This document shows positions 10,534-21,600 of a stretch of 64,000 nucleotides of DNA, piece after piece (positions within the stretch are counted from its first letter, which is position 1; the number at the start of each line of letters is the position of its first letter). This DNA is from Hyparrhenia diplandra (Eukaryota > Streptophyta > Magnoliopsida > Poales > Poaceae), in contig JADLZK010011587.1 in the NCBI GenBank assembly GCA_015847255.1, forward strand, positions 124,001 to 188,000. The letters run 5' to 3'. The position numbers and the translations under genes are program-made. The notes under the pieces are model-generated. The model saw only the letters and a list, made by a program, of their open reading frames with translations, did not search any database and was not told the DNA's origin.

Positions 10534-12213
10534 CTAAGTGACCAACTTGCTTGCAAGCTTTGCAATAGCTACCATTTGCTCTTCACAAAAGTGAGTCTTG
10601 TGAGTCACATAGGCGGCCTTGCCTTTCTTGGGGATATAGCCTAAGCCTTCCTTATACAAGGATGCCCTTTGGCTACCCAAGCACATAAGCAAGCGGTCCT
10701 CACCACCATAGGCCTTAGCCAAGGAGTGATTGAGCTCCTTTACTTCCCTTTTCAAACTTGCATTCTCATGAATAAGCATTGGGTTGCAAGTATCCTCACT
10801 AGAGATGGATGTGCTAGTGATAATGCTAGTGGAGGTGTCACACTTGGGAGATGAATCATCATCTAGAAGATCACACATGATGCTAGCATGACATGTACTA
10901 ACATCTTCCACAACTTGGCACAACTTGTGCTCTTCTAGTAGAGAGGAGTGAGCTTTCTCTAGCTTAGAATGAGATTTCTCAAGCTTCTTATGGTCTACCT
11001 TTAGACTCTCATAAGATGTCCGAAGCTCCTCAAGTTCTTGCTTAAGGCTTTTTATTTCCTTGCGCAAGCCCTTGGCCTCCTTTCTACTATCCTTGTACAT
11101 GTCAATGCTATCATCAAGCATGGTTTTCAATTCTTCCTTAGTGTATGTTGGTTCCTCATCATCACTATCACTATCACTATCATCATCATCATTAGTGATA
11201 GATTGTACCTTAGTGGCCTTAGCCATGAAGCATGATGAAGGAGTGTCGAAGAGGGAGATCTTGTCATGCATAGCAAGGTGAGCTTGTCCCTTCTTCTTCT
11301 TCTTGTCCTCCTCTTCATCACTTGAAGAAGATGAACCATCACTATCCCATATAGCAACATGGGACTCATTCTTCTTTTTGGGCTTCTTCTCTTTCTCATT
11401 CTTGGCATCATTCTTCTTTCTTGCCTTCTTGATGCCCTTCTCATCATCACTATCATATGGGCACTCCGCAATCAAGTGACAATCATCATGGCAACGAAAA
11501 CATGTCATGTTGCCTTCATTCTTGCCATCCTTGGTCTTCTTCTTGATTGATTGCTTCTTCTTGTTCTTCTTTGATGAGATGTAGCTCTTCTTCACATACT
11601 TGCCCAATTTCCTCACAAAGAGGGCCATGTGCTCATCAATTTCACTTCCACTTGTAGAAGTGCCGCTCTCATCATCACTTGATTCCTCTTTCTTCTTCTT
11701 GCCCTTGGATGATGAACTAGCTTTGAGTGCTAGTCCTTTCTTGTCATCTTTCTTGTCCTCATCCTTGATCTTCTTGTTGGCCTTGTTGATGAGCTCTTGC
11801 TTCTTTGAGTCATCTCTAAATGAGTCATCGGTCATCACCTCATCAAGCAATTGATTTGGTGTCAAGAGCTTCAAGTTGGTCTTCACAAGCACGGTCTTGA
11901 GTGTCTCAAATCTCTCCGGTAAGCACCTCAAGAACTTCATGTTGAATGTTGTGTCCTTGATGTCTTCTCCTAGTGCTTTGAGATCGTTCACCAACACTTG
12001 CATGCGGTGGAACATCTCCGGCACACTCTCATCATCCTCCATCTTGAAACTATTGAATTGCTCAAGCTTGATGTAGGCCTTTGCTTGCTTGACTCCATCG
12101 GTGCCCTCATAACATTCTTCTAGTTTCTTCCATATATCATGGGCAATGGTGAGTGTCTTGACTTGCTCAAACACTCTATCATTGAATGCCTCATGAAAAG
12201 CACTCACGGCCAC
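10534..12213 (-). CDS. Sirevirus gag, long open frame (element 1)
   Basis: 559 codons. The N-terminal half is a UBN2-type copia gag (VFEQVKTLTIAHDIWKKLEE, VPEMFHRMQVLVNDLKALGE, LRCLPERFETLKTVLV). A very Lys/Asp/Ser-rich region follows, then one CCHC knuckle, CFRCHDDCHLIAEC (C-x2-C-x4-H-x4-C). The C-terminal third is acidic and then a predicted coiled coil (about residues 355-435). The real start is probably near 12410 (MATFHVNNTKK), where the conserved FxGTNYxxW motif is read in another frame. A frameshift at about 12370 therefore truncates this copy. Gag would form the virus-like particle. Confidence 0.85.
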   Translation of the reverse strand: MAVSAFHEAFNDRVFEQVKTLTIAHDIWKKLEECYEGTDGVKQAKAYIKLEQFNSFKMEDDESVPEMFHRMQVLVNDLKALGEDIKDTTFNMKFLRCLPERFETLKTVLVKTNLKLLTPNQLLDEVMTDDSFRDDSKKQELINKANKKIKDEDKKDDKKGLALKASSSSKGKKKKEESSDDESGTSTSGSEIDEHMALFVRKLGKYVKKSYISSKKNKKKQSIKKKTKDGKNEGNMTCFRCHDDCHLIAECPYDSDDEKGIKKARKKNDAKNEKEKKPKKKNESHVAIWDSDGSSSSSDEEEDKKKKKGQAHLAMHDKISLFDTPSSCFMAKATKVQSITNDDDDSDSDSDDEEPTYTKEELKTMLDDSIDMYKDSRKEAKGLRKEIKSLKQELEELRTSYESLKVDHKKLEKSHSKLEKAHSSLLEEHKLCQVVEDVSTCHASIMCDLLDDDSSPKCDTSTSIITSTSISSEDTCNPMLIHENASLKREVKELNHSLAKAYGGEDRLLMCLGSQRASLYKEGLGYIPKKGKAAYVTHKTHFCEEQMVAIAKLASKLVT

Positions 12214-12455
12214 ATCATTGGCATAGATTTTCTTTCTCCGGCGGTTGGCTCACTTGGCTTAGCAACCTCAAACTTGTTCTCCGTGACAACCCACACTTCT
12301 CTATTGATTTGCTTGAGGTGTCTTTGTCATCTTCAACTTCCAATGCCCATAGTTGGTGCCATTAAAAAAGGTGGCGCCTTCTTGGTGTTGTTGACATGGA
12401 AAGTAGCCATTGTTTTGTCACCGTTGGATGTTAAGCCACTCAAATACGGTGCCTC

Positions 12456-12468
12456 GGCTCCGATACCA
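12456..12468 (-). promoter_or_regulatory. Primer binding site of Sirevirus 1 (tRNA-iMet type)
   Basis: On the minus strand TGGTATCGGAGCC lies 2 bp inside the 5' LTR. The standard copia site is TGGTATCAGAGC, complementary to the 3' end of initiator tRNA-Met, so there is one mismatch. Confidence 0.88.
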
Positions 12469-12470
12469 CT

Positions 12471-14176
12471 TGAAAGGTCCTAATGGCTAGAGGGGGGTGA
12501 ATAGCCTATTAAAAATTCTACAAACAACACTAAGCAAGGCGGTTAGTAAATAAAACGGCGTAGCGCAAATGCAAATGCTTCAACCTAATTACGCAAGCCT
12601 CCTAGCAATTCTAGCAAGTCTAATATCTCTAATCACACACAAAGGCTAGGTTGCTAAGTTACTCCTAGGTGGGCAAGAAAAACTAACTAATTCTACCACT
12701 AGGAGATAACTAAGCTAAGCAAGCTACTCAACTAAGCACCCTAACAAATATACTACCAAAGTAATGCGAAGAGAGGCTAGAATACAATACCACCGTTGTC
12801 GAGTAGAGGTTGTGGCCAATCACCGTGTACAAGAAATCTCCAACGAGCAATGACAAGTGACACGATGATTTTTCACCGAGGTTCACGTGCTTGCCCAAGA
12901 CGCGCTAGTCCCCGTTGTGGCGACACACACTCACTTGACGGATGATAAGTTTAATGGCCAATGCCAAATCCCGGTGGGAGCTCAATCAACCGAACACAAG
13001 AGAGGGTCCAACAAAGCCACGAGCAATCCACTAGTGCTCCTTTCGCGATCTCCCGTGGGGTAAGGAACGACCCCTCACAATCACCACCGGTGTGGCCTCG
13101 AACAAGCTCCAATCGAGCTCAACACCGCCTCTTGCTCCAAGCCGCTAGGGAACCGGGCAAATTCCCAAGAGTAACAAGATCCCGCGGCTTCTCCAAGGAT
13201 GAAGTGCTTCTAAATGCAACCGATGCAAGCAATGCACTTCTATCTCTCTCAATCTCACCAAGAATCCGAATTAGTGATGAGGAGATGAGTGGAGAGGAGT
13301 ATCACAAGCTCACAAGTGTGTAGGAGTGTTCAAATGTGCAAGAGAGAGGTCCCAATACCGGCCAAACCAATATATATAGACCCCCTCACGAGATAGAGCC
13401 GTTGGACTTCAAAATGGGCTCTCTGCGGGGTGACCGGACGCACCGACCGGACGCACCAGCGGGTCCGGTCCAGCGTCCGGTCACTGCTTCCGGTCGCTAC
13501 CGACAAGGCCATCGGGCCCACAGCTAACGGTAACTTCGAGCGTCCGGTCATCGAGGGTCCGTCAAGACGGAAGCGTCCCGCCCGGCGTCGATCCGGTGTT
13601 TTTAGGGGGCAGGCTGCATTGCCGGATATCGGTCGTCGTCCAAGCACCGGCCCGGCCACTGTGCGCCTCCGGTCGCGACAAAGCATCTTCTTTCTTTTCT
13701 TTGCTCTTTGCTTCCAACTTGCTCTCGCCTCTTGCCATGGGTTGCCAACACGCCCAAGATGATCACGTTATCACCAATGTTAGCACGTCGAGATGTTAGG
13801 CAAGATCGAAGTTAGTGCTCTCATGTCCTAAATGCAATATGCAAGTCAATTGGACCTAGAAGCACTTCATGCAAGGATTGTCGCGGCATCCCCTCTTGAT
13901 AGTCGGCTATCTATCCTATAATGTGATCACACGCTCTATCGTGTCTTGATCACCTAAAAGGAAAACCCTATCAAGTATACCTTTGCCTTGATCTCGGGTT
14001 CCTCTGTTAAGCCGATCATCGAAGCTTGACGATCCATCATGTCCACCACCATTGTCCATGTTCATGATCATCATGCTCCTTGTCATCCTTCTAATCCTTT
14101 CTAAAGTCATACACTTAGAGCAAGGATTAGTCCACAAGTGTCGTCATCAATTTCCAAAACCAAACATGAGATTTCA
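12471..14176 (-). repeat. 5' LTR of Sirevirus element 1
   Basis: 1706 bp with the same ends as the 3' LTR. The GC-rich block corresponding to about 5330-5620 lies at about 13420-13680 and differs strongly. Elsewhere only scattered differences are seen. It is the transcription start region of the minus-strand element. Confidence 0.93.
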
Positions 14177-14181
14177 CCGGT

Positions 14182-15436
14182 CTTCTTGGAGCGGAGGTTG
14201 AGGGGGAGCGGCCGCCCATAGCTTGGACTAAATGCACCGACATACTCGAGATGACCGAGGTAAAATTGGGAGCACTTTATGCGCCATCGTCTAGATTCAA
14301 GAACAAAAAGTAATGGATGAGGAACCAGGAGGGAAGAGAAACGAGATGAGGTGGAGGAGAGGTAGGGAAGGTCTTGGCATTGGATCCATATCAGAATAAC
14401 GCCCGGCGAAGGAGAGGGCTCGAAGCGTGACGAGGAAGAAGACCATCGCGGATAACTTCGCTAGCACCAGTAACAATTCCACGCCATCGGATCCTCCGCT
14501 ACTCCAACTCAATGGGACTCTTCCTCAAACAAAAAATAAATCGAGATGAACACGACTACAACTCGCCTCCTAGGTGGGCCAAAATCCCCCAAATCAGATT
14601 GAAGACCATGGCCTCCAAATAACTGAGGAATCCTCGACCTCCGCCCAAAAACACGAATACTCCACCCAAAAATGGGGAAAAAGCTAGAACAAATAATCGA
14701 AATTGAATCGAAAACATGTCGCACCTTCACAATGATGTGGATGGGGCCACAGCCAATGGATAACCACTTTAAGCATCTCGGCGTGGAAACGCTGGGGCGC
14801 GGGTTAGATCTGTAATTACAAACGGTTTTGGGGGACATGAAAATGTAATCGGTAATGCTTAGAACGGCATTGCCACGGATTGCGCAGTCGCGGGGGACAG
14901 CGGGGAGGGTTGCCGCCAAATCGCCGCTCCGGCGAGGTTCCAAAAGCGCCAGAGGGGGGAGAAAAGGGGAATCGTGAAAATCGAGCGGTTCAGGAGGGTT
15001 TCAGTTTGAAACATTTTTAAAAATGCGCACCGGACGGCTCCGAGACAGAATACGAAAAAGAAAAACAGAAAAGGAAAGTAGAGGTGGAGACGTAGACGTA
15101 GTCCAAAAAAGAAAGTGTGCGCCGTTCAGAAGTAGTGAGCGGCGCCAAATAAGAATCGTGCTGCCGGGAGCTTCCCTTGCACAGCCAAAGAGTCCAGAAT
15201 CCAGCCAACGCACAAGTAGTGTGCCGAGGAAACTTGTTGCTGCCTCAGCACGCGCGCGGACGGCAGCAGCGTGTCACGGCACCCTTCTCATCAAGCATCA
15301 GCCACCGCCACAGCGCACCCTCACAATCCAAGCAAATCCGCCGAACACACAAAAACCCTAGACAGCCGGCGCCCAGCCCAGCCTCGCCACCACCGCCGCC
15401 ACCACCTCGTGCTCCCCCTTGCCCTCGCATCGCGGG
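14182..15436 (+). promoter_or_regulatory. Upstream and 5' UTR region of eRF3
   Basis: This region lies between the Sirevirus and the eRF3 start codon. The part at about 14650-15010 aligns colinearly with the 3' end of EMC8/9 (26440-26765). From about 15240 the sequence becomes GC- and CCG-rich, as expected of a grass 5' UTR. No clear TATA box was found. A telo-box word lies at 15353-15360. Confidence 0.55.
15353..15360 (+). promoter_or_regulatory. Telo-box AAACCCTA
   Basis: The word AAACCCTA(G) is frequent near transcription starts of plant translation-machinery genes. It sits 77 bp before the eRF3 start codon, which fits that context. A single 8-bp word can occur by chance. Confidence 0.5.
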
Positions 15437-15624
15437 ATGGAGCATGACGCGCGCGCCGTCCCGCCACCAGAGGACGCCACCGTCGATGATTGGGCTCGCG
15501 ACGACGCGGAGCCCATGTCCGTCGAGTCTGGCGCTACCCCGCGGAGGTGGCTGCGGCGGATTCCGGCGCTGATGCCCCACACGCTGCCGCGCCTCGTCGT
15601 CCTCGGCCGCGGTCGCGGCAGAAG
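15437..15624 (+). other. eRF3: eRF3 exon 1 with two apparent 1-bp deletions
   Basis: From the ATG the frame reads MEHDARAVPPPEDATVDDWA to MSVESGAT. The continuation AEVAAADSGADAPHAAA is one frame over, and the end ASSSSAAVAAEG, which is the only frame that joins exon 2 (VKEIQSSLQSLELK), is one further. Adding one base near 15540 and one near 15590 gives a single frame, and the full coding length becomes a multiple of three. The two sites lie in G/C-rich sequence. This can be a base-call problem or real damage to the N-terminal extension; the GTPase core is unaffected. Confidence 0.8.
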
Positions 15625-18600
15625 GTTCCCTTCTCTGCCCTGCCTACCTATCTTTCGCTCGTGTTGTTATACAGCTTACTTGTTTAGATCTAAGCCTATT
15701 AGGCGCCGATCTGTTGTGCTAGCATGATCGATTGCGTGTAGGGTAGGGTTTATGAGGGTCAGGGTCTCGTTTATAGGAGTCACTGGACGATGTAGATTAT
15801 GTTGTGGCAGGGATCTCTGCTAGTTCGGTTGGGTGTATAATTTATACGAAGCGAAATTCAACTGCTAGATTTACCTGGTTCATCAAGCCAGCTACTGTTG
15901 GCAGGTTTGAGTCAAGATTCTTGAGTGTCCATTGTTTTGGCATGATATGCTTGTGGTTCTGTGTCACTCTATCAGTAAGTTAACGACCATCCATAGGCCT
16001 CTAGTTTGTACCGTAGCAGTTTGTGCTTCGGTTTCTTTTGTCGGTTTGTAATTGTGTCCATGAGCCGTCCTTGAAAAGGTTTTCTTTGGCTGATCTTTTG
16101 TTGTCGTGTGCGATGAGACAACAATTAAGCTATGCATTTGCAGTTTCCAAATATGTGTGCTTGATCAGACAACATTTAAAGCGATGCATTTGCGGTTTCA
16201 AAAAAAAGTGGCTGATGAAGTGTCGTCTTGCTTATAGGAAGGTTAAGTAACAATTAAGTGCAATTTCTCTGTAATGGCGATTCTTTAACCTAATGATGAA
16301 TCCGACAGTGCCAGCTGACTATGTTGAATGACTTATTTCTCTGGCCTGGGCTTGCAAGATGCCAAGCTGTTTATGGCCTGTGTTAATGAACTTTTTCATT
16401 GAGAAACTTTGGAAAGTTCATTCTATTTAATTTGTCAAGTCTAATAACAAGAAATTCTAATTTCATCCCTTTGGTCATGGATCGTTGTTTATAGAAAATG
16501 ACTGAAATGCCTTTTCACCGAATGAGGCCAAATATATGGATCTACCTTTATAGTTATCCTTTTTTGATGGGAAGTGACATGCATAATGAAATTGTTGCTA
16601 TGTGTTAACCTGAATATGTATTTTCAGGTGTCAAGGAAATTCAATCATCTCTTCAATCCTTGGAGCTTAAAACAAATGGTGTGTATTAAATACATACTTG
16701 TTTATGTTTTAGTCCTATCATTGTTGTTGAGAACCCTTTTGCTAATTTTCTACCTTACCCAACATTTAATGCAAATTTGATAAATTACTACAACCTTAAT
16801 TTTCCCCATGGAAATAATATTAAGTTTTAATTGACAAGCTGATTTAAATTTTGATTGTTAATGTAATTCTTCCATTGAGCTTCAAGGAAATTTCCTAGAG
16901 AGTCTGTTGACCTAACCTGGGTCATTTTGATATTTGGTTATTTTCATCTGAATGATGTTTGAACTATTGCTACATGTTGCTGCACAGAAACTGAGTATCT
17001 GATCTGATTTGCATTTTGTTACTGCTTGGACCTGTAGTTTTTTCTTATTTTTATACAGATCTTATACAATTCTACTTTTCTATCGTTGCAGTTGCTACTC
17101 AAGAAGATGCTCATGTGGTTGAAGAAGAAGTAGATGAAACAAAAAGACACTTGAATGTGGTTTTCATTGGCCATGTTGGTAAGTGATTCTTGATCAGTTG
17201 ATTTACAGGAGTTCCATATTCGAATTTATTATTGGAGTTTTATGCTTGTTTTCTTTTTGCCTGTGCCTATTCCTTTAAGCCCTAAATAAATCTTCCAATT
17301 TTTAATGGGAACAGGCAATTTTCATAGTGCTCACTGCTAGCAGGGCTTGCCATTAGTTAAATGTCAAGAGGTCATCATGAATTAGTAAATTTCCAGTGGT
17401 CTGATCGGAGTCACCTCCTAGAGAATGCCTAGTGTCTATTGAATCCTTGTACGTCACCTACTGCTGAATAGTTTGAACAAAATTGTTAGTAAATGCTACT
17501 GTAAAAGGTTGCTTTAATTGATTTACAGCAGCTGAAGTACAGTCATCAGTAGTAATAACTCAACAGTCTTCTTCATGGCTCTTGTTTCTAATTCCAGCTT
17601 ATACTTCCCCTCTGTCATGACATATTCCCTTGTTTCCCTCTTCCCTCAGCCTTGAATGCTTCAAGATAAAACCTTTTGCTTATCTTTGTGATCATTATTG
17701 GCCCTATGAAAACTGGAAACAGTGCAAGGTTGTGTGTCACAACCTCCTACTGAGCAAGTTGGCTGAGTTTTTTTACACTGATTCGCTTCTGAGTATCAGT
17801 AGTTGATATATCAGCTTAGAATTCTTTGCTTTTAACTCCTGTCTTGCTCCAATTATATTTTTCTATTGTCTGCTTATTGTTCTTGACTGGCATATTTAAG
17901 AATCACAATAGTTGTGATTTATTTCACGGCTGCTTCCATTTGTTAGAGGTTATAAATAAATGTGTTAATATTAACTTTGTTGTTGCATGGATCCAGATGC
18001 TGGAAAATCGACTACTGGAGGACAAATATTGTTTTTGAGTGGTCAAGTTGATGATAGGACCATCCAGAAATATGAGAAGGAAGCAAAGGATAAAAGCAGA
18101 GAAAGCTGGTGAGTATCATTTTGTTGCAAATAAGTCTTGAGGCTTGTGTGGCTATTTGCAAAATTAGGTATTTGAGTTTAACCATTGTGTTTTTTGAAAT
18201 AAGGAGATATCACTGTTTATGTTACAGATAAAATTGATGCTACATCTGTGTGTCTGTGTCTGTTTCATTACAAGCACACTTCTGTAGTAAATTTTGCTAG
18301 GATCCTCTTTTTGTTCTCACTTTTTTAGTTTTTTTAATTAATGTCTTGTGAAGTGCGAACAGTAATATATGAAAATGTGCTTAGAATGAACCTACATGTA
18401 CTTATTGTCGCATTGAATTGTAAATAACCATTGCATTCTTGCATTTGCTATAACTGTGGCTATTTTTACTTTCATAGCATGGAAAACATTCCCTATTTGA
18501 CTTATAAAGGTGCAGGTAAAGATTCTTTGACAATTGCTGTCTACTCGGGACAAACACTTCCTTTGAATGAATGAAAAAAATTGATAAAATTGCATGTGCT

Positions 18601-21600
18601 GATGAAATATTCTTTGAATATCTGCAGTTGTTAGACAAGGGAAACATAGTAATACTGTGTAGTTCTGGTAAACTGAGCATAGGAAAATAGAGAGTTTTTG
18701 GTTTATCACTATTTATATCTTAACCAACTTGTTTTTAAGAAACTAGAGCATCATGTGTGAAATTATATAACTGCTGTTACGTTAAACATCAGTACACTTC
18801 TTTGTATGGTATAAGCTAGACCACTGTATTCTTTAACCATATGCATGACTGATATTATAAGGATTTCAGGGTATTAACTTAATGGTAATCTTAATTCAGG
18901 ATGGTTGATTTGTTTGTTCCCTGTATCATTTCATGTTTTAGCCTTTTTCTGCAGTTTTTGTTGTCCCTTTTACATTTTTTTCCACACCGGTCGATAATAA
19001 CGACATTACACAGAATTCAGTATGCATTGTTCATCAGAAAGTAAAAAGTAGCAGAAAGAAGCACCTCCATACTCATCACCCAGGGATCAGCCATCGGGGG
19101 ATTAAAACCAGCCAAAAGCAAAACATCCACACTCCAAAGAAACTGAAACACAAATGAGTTTTTCCAATTACATGGCCCTTGGCCTTAGCAGCATGCAGGC
19201 ATCACTAACCAATGAAGCCTAGGCCTGACCAGCATAGGCCCAATCTGCCTTTCTTCCTGCGCTTGTGTCATATTTTGCTGATGGAATAGAAGAGATGTCA
19301 CCTTGATGATCTCCGCATCTTGAAGCACTTGCTTCTCCAGCTCAGACTTCTGGACCCCTGCCCAATAAGTGGATTAGAACACATCATGCAGATAATCTCA
19401 GTAGGAGATTTGACCCTCTATTTTTTTTTAAAAAAAAACAAACTGTGTTCCTAATCCTCCAGATGGCCCAGCATCCAGCACCGAGGCCCATAGTAGCATA
19501 GACACAGTTTTTCCGTTCTACATCTGAAGTGTTGCATAATTCCATTTGCACATTTATTGGCATACTGAGAAGCCTGAACATGAATTCCCTTATGATTCTT
19601 TTTACTGAGTGAGTGCATCATTTTTTTATTTATTTTAGAACACATAACTACATCAATTCCTGTATGATCTTGGGGAGCATTATGCCAAAGAATTCTAACT
19701 ATGTCAGGGCATCCTTGGTGAATTAAGGCCAACTTTACACATTGCACGCCTGACCTCAAAGGGGGTCCTAATAAGCAGAAAAACTTGACTGGTCTCAACC
19801 TTGATACATGACCGCAAGGACCAAAAATTAGCTGCCACGGCAATGTCTTCACCAACAAACTACTTTATGCCTGAGCCACTCACAAAGTCACAAGTTGCAG
19901 CTGTGTGCGGGAGTTGTAGACCTGGAATAAAGCGGACAAGCGGGTACCAGCCTTATAAACATTAAAAAAAACATGTTCCGTATCTGACACGGCCCCACAT
20001 TAAGGCCTTTGGGGATCGTAAACAATCTGGATGCTCTTATTTTTCTGTAGAAAAATTTGTCCCCTCCATCCAGTACACTGTTTACTAATTTTAATTTCTA
20101 ATCTAACTACTTGCAGGTACATGGCTTACATCATGGACACAAATGAGGAAGAAAGAGTTAAGGTATCATTTTTTTATTTGGTTTCTAGAATCTGATTTGT
20201 TTGTATTTAAATCTTTACTTTCCTTTGGTATTGAATTGTGCACATTGTTGAAGAACATTTGTTTTACTATGATTTATCTAATTCGATTGACGTAATCTGA
20301 CTCACTTTCCAAGATTATAGTCCTAACACAGATAAAATATCTTGCCTAGTGGTTCTCTTTGTTATTTTTGTCATGCTTACAATTCTTTTGCATATCACTT
20401 TCATGTGTTCAGGGAAAGACTGTTGAAGTTGGTAGAGCCCACTTTGAGACAGAACACACAAGATTCACTATCTTGGATGCACCGGTATTTGTTCTCACTA
20501 GGTTACATATGTTACTAATGCAAGTCTACACTCATGTACTTTAATTGTAGTTTATTATTTTATTTTATGTCTTTGTATGCGCTCTACTCTCATTTGTTTG
20601 GCCACAAGTTACTTCCTGCTGATTGGACCTATTATGTGAACTGTTATAATTCTAATGTTGCTACTGAATCCATTTGGTTGATTTGTGATTAATTACTGGA
20701 GCAACCGGAAAAAAATATTAGTTGGCTTTTAAGGTCAATATTTTGTTGTTCCTCTTCTATAATTTTTCCTTCAGGACTGCAGACATAAAGGCATATGTTG
20801 TCACATGTTAGGAAACCTCTATCACCATTCCAGGGAGACCATTTTGTGGGCTACCATGTTTTGATGTAATATACTAATGTACTTCTGAGAAACAAAATAA
20901 TTAAAAAATTTAACCACAGGAACTCACGGGTGGAAATGTCCCCTTGGGCTGTCTTAAGAGAGGGTAGTTCCAGATCTTTTAGGGTGCCGTGTGCGTGTGC
21001 TTGCCTCTCTGACAAAAGGCTCTGCTAACCTAGTATATATAAAAGACAAATACTTTAACATATACAACATGACGTCTAGTAATTTTGGTGTACTTTCAAA
21101 GTGTGTTATCTCATCTCGTAACTTTTTTCCAGATTAATGCCATTAGTTAGTACAGGTTTTGTCACCAGTCTGGGTAATTTAATTTTAATAATCCACTATT
21201 TTGGTAGCACTGCTAATTCATTGCATATTTCAATATCACTTGTTGGGTAGACATGCGAGTGCTCAGCATGTCTGTTGTACTTGGCACCTGTACTGTGTTC
21301 AGGAAATATATCTTGAACACCTATGCTGTTCCATGTACGCTGTTGAATCCTTGATTGATGGCCACTACCACTTGATTTTTTATGCATTGTTTACAGGAAA
21401 TGTTGATTGATTGAACTTAATGATTGTTTCCTATATGGTGCTTGTTAATCAAATGATTTGGTTTTGCAGGGTCACAAAAGTTATGTTCCAAATATGATAA
21501 GTGGGGCATCTCAAGCTGACATTGGTGTGCTGGTAGGACAAGTCATTGTTTGTTGAACATTATAACTTGCTGTTAGTTTTGTTGATATAATTTCCTTTTT

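Larger units (their letters stand above)
4395..14176 (-). mobile_element. Complete Sirevirus-type Ty1/copia element 1
   Basis: The element is 9.8 kb and lies on the minus strand. Two LTRs (4395-6112 and 12471-14176) start TGAAAGGTCC and end GAGATTTCA. They are flanked by the 5-bp target-site duplication CCGGT at 4390-4394 and 14177-14181. The primer binding site next to the 5' LTR and the polypurine tract next to the 3' LTR are both present. Order on the minus strand is gag, protease, integrase, RT, RNase H, which defines copia. The ~1.7-kb LTRs, large lysine-rich gag, and an AAAAAAGGGGAGAT tract preceded by GTCATCAATTACC fit the Sirevirus lineage. Several frameshifts make the pol inactive. 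Confidence 0.93.

Noticed and set aside
14509..14943. Minus-strand frame of 144 codons upstream of eRF3
   Set aside because: It lies in the segment similar to the EMC8 3' end and shows no domain; similarity at DNA level does not follow this frame.
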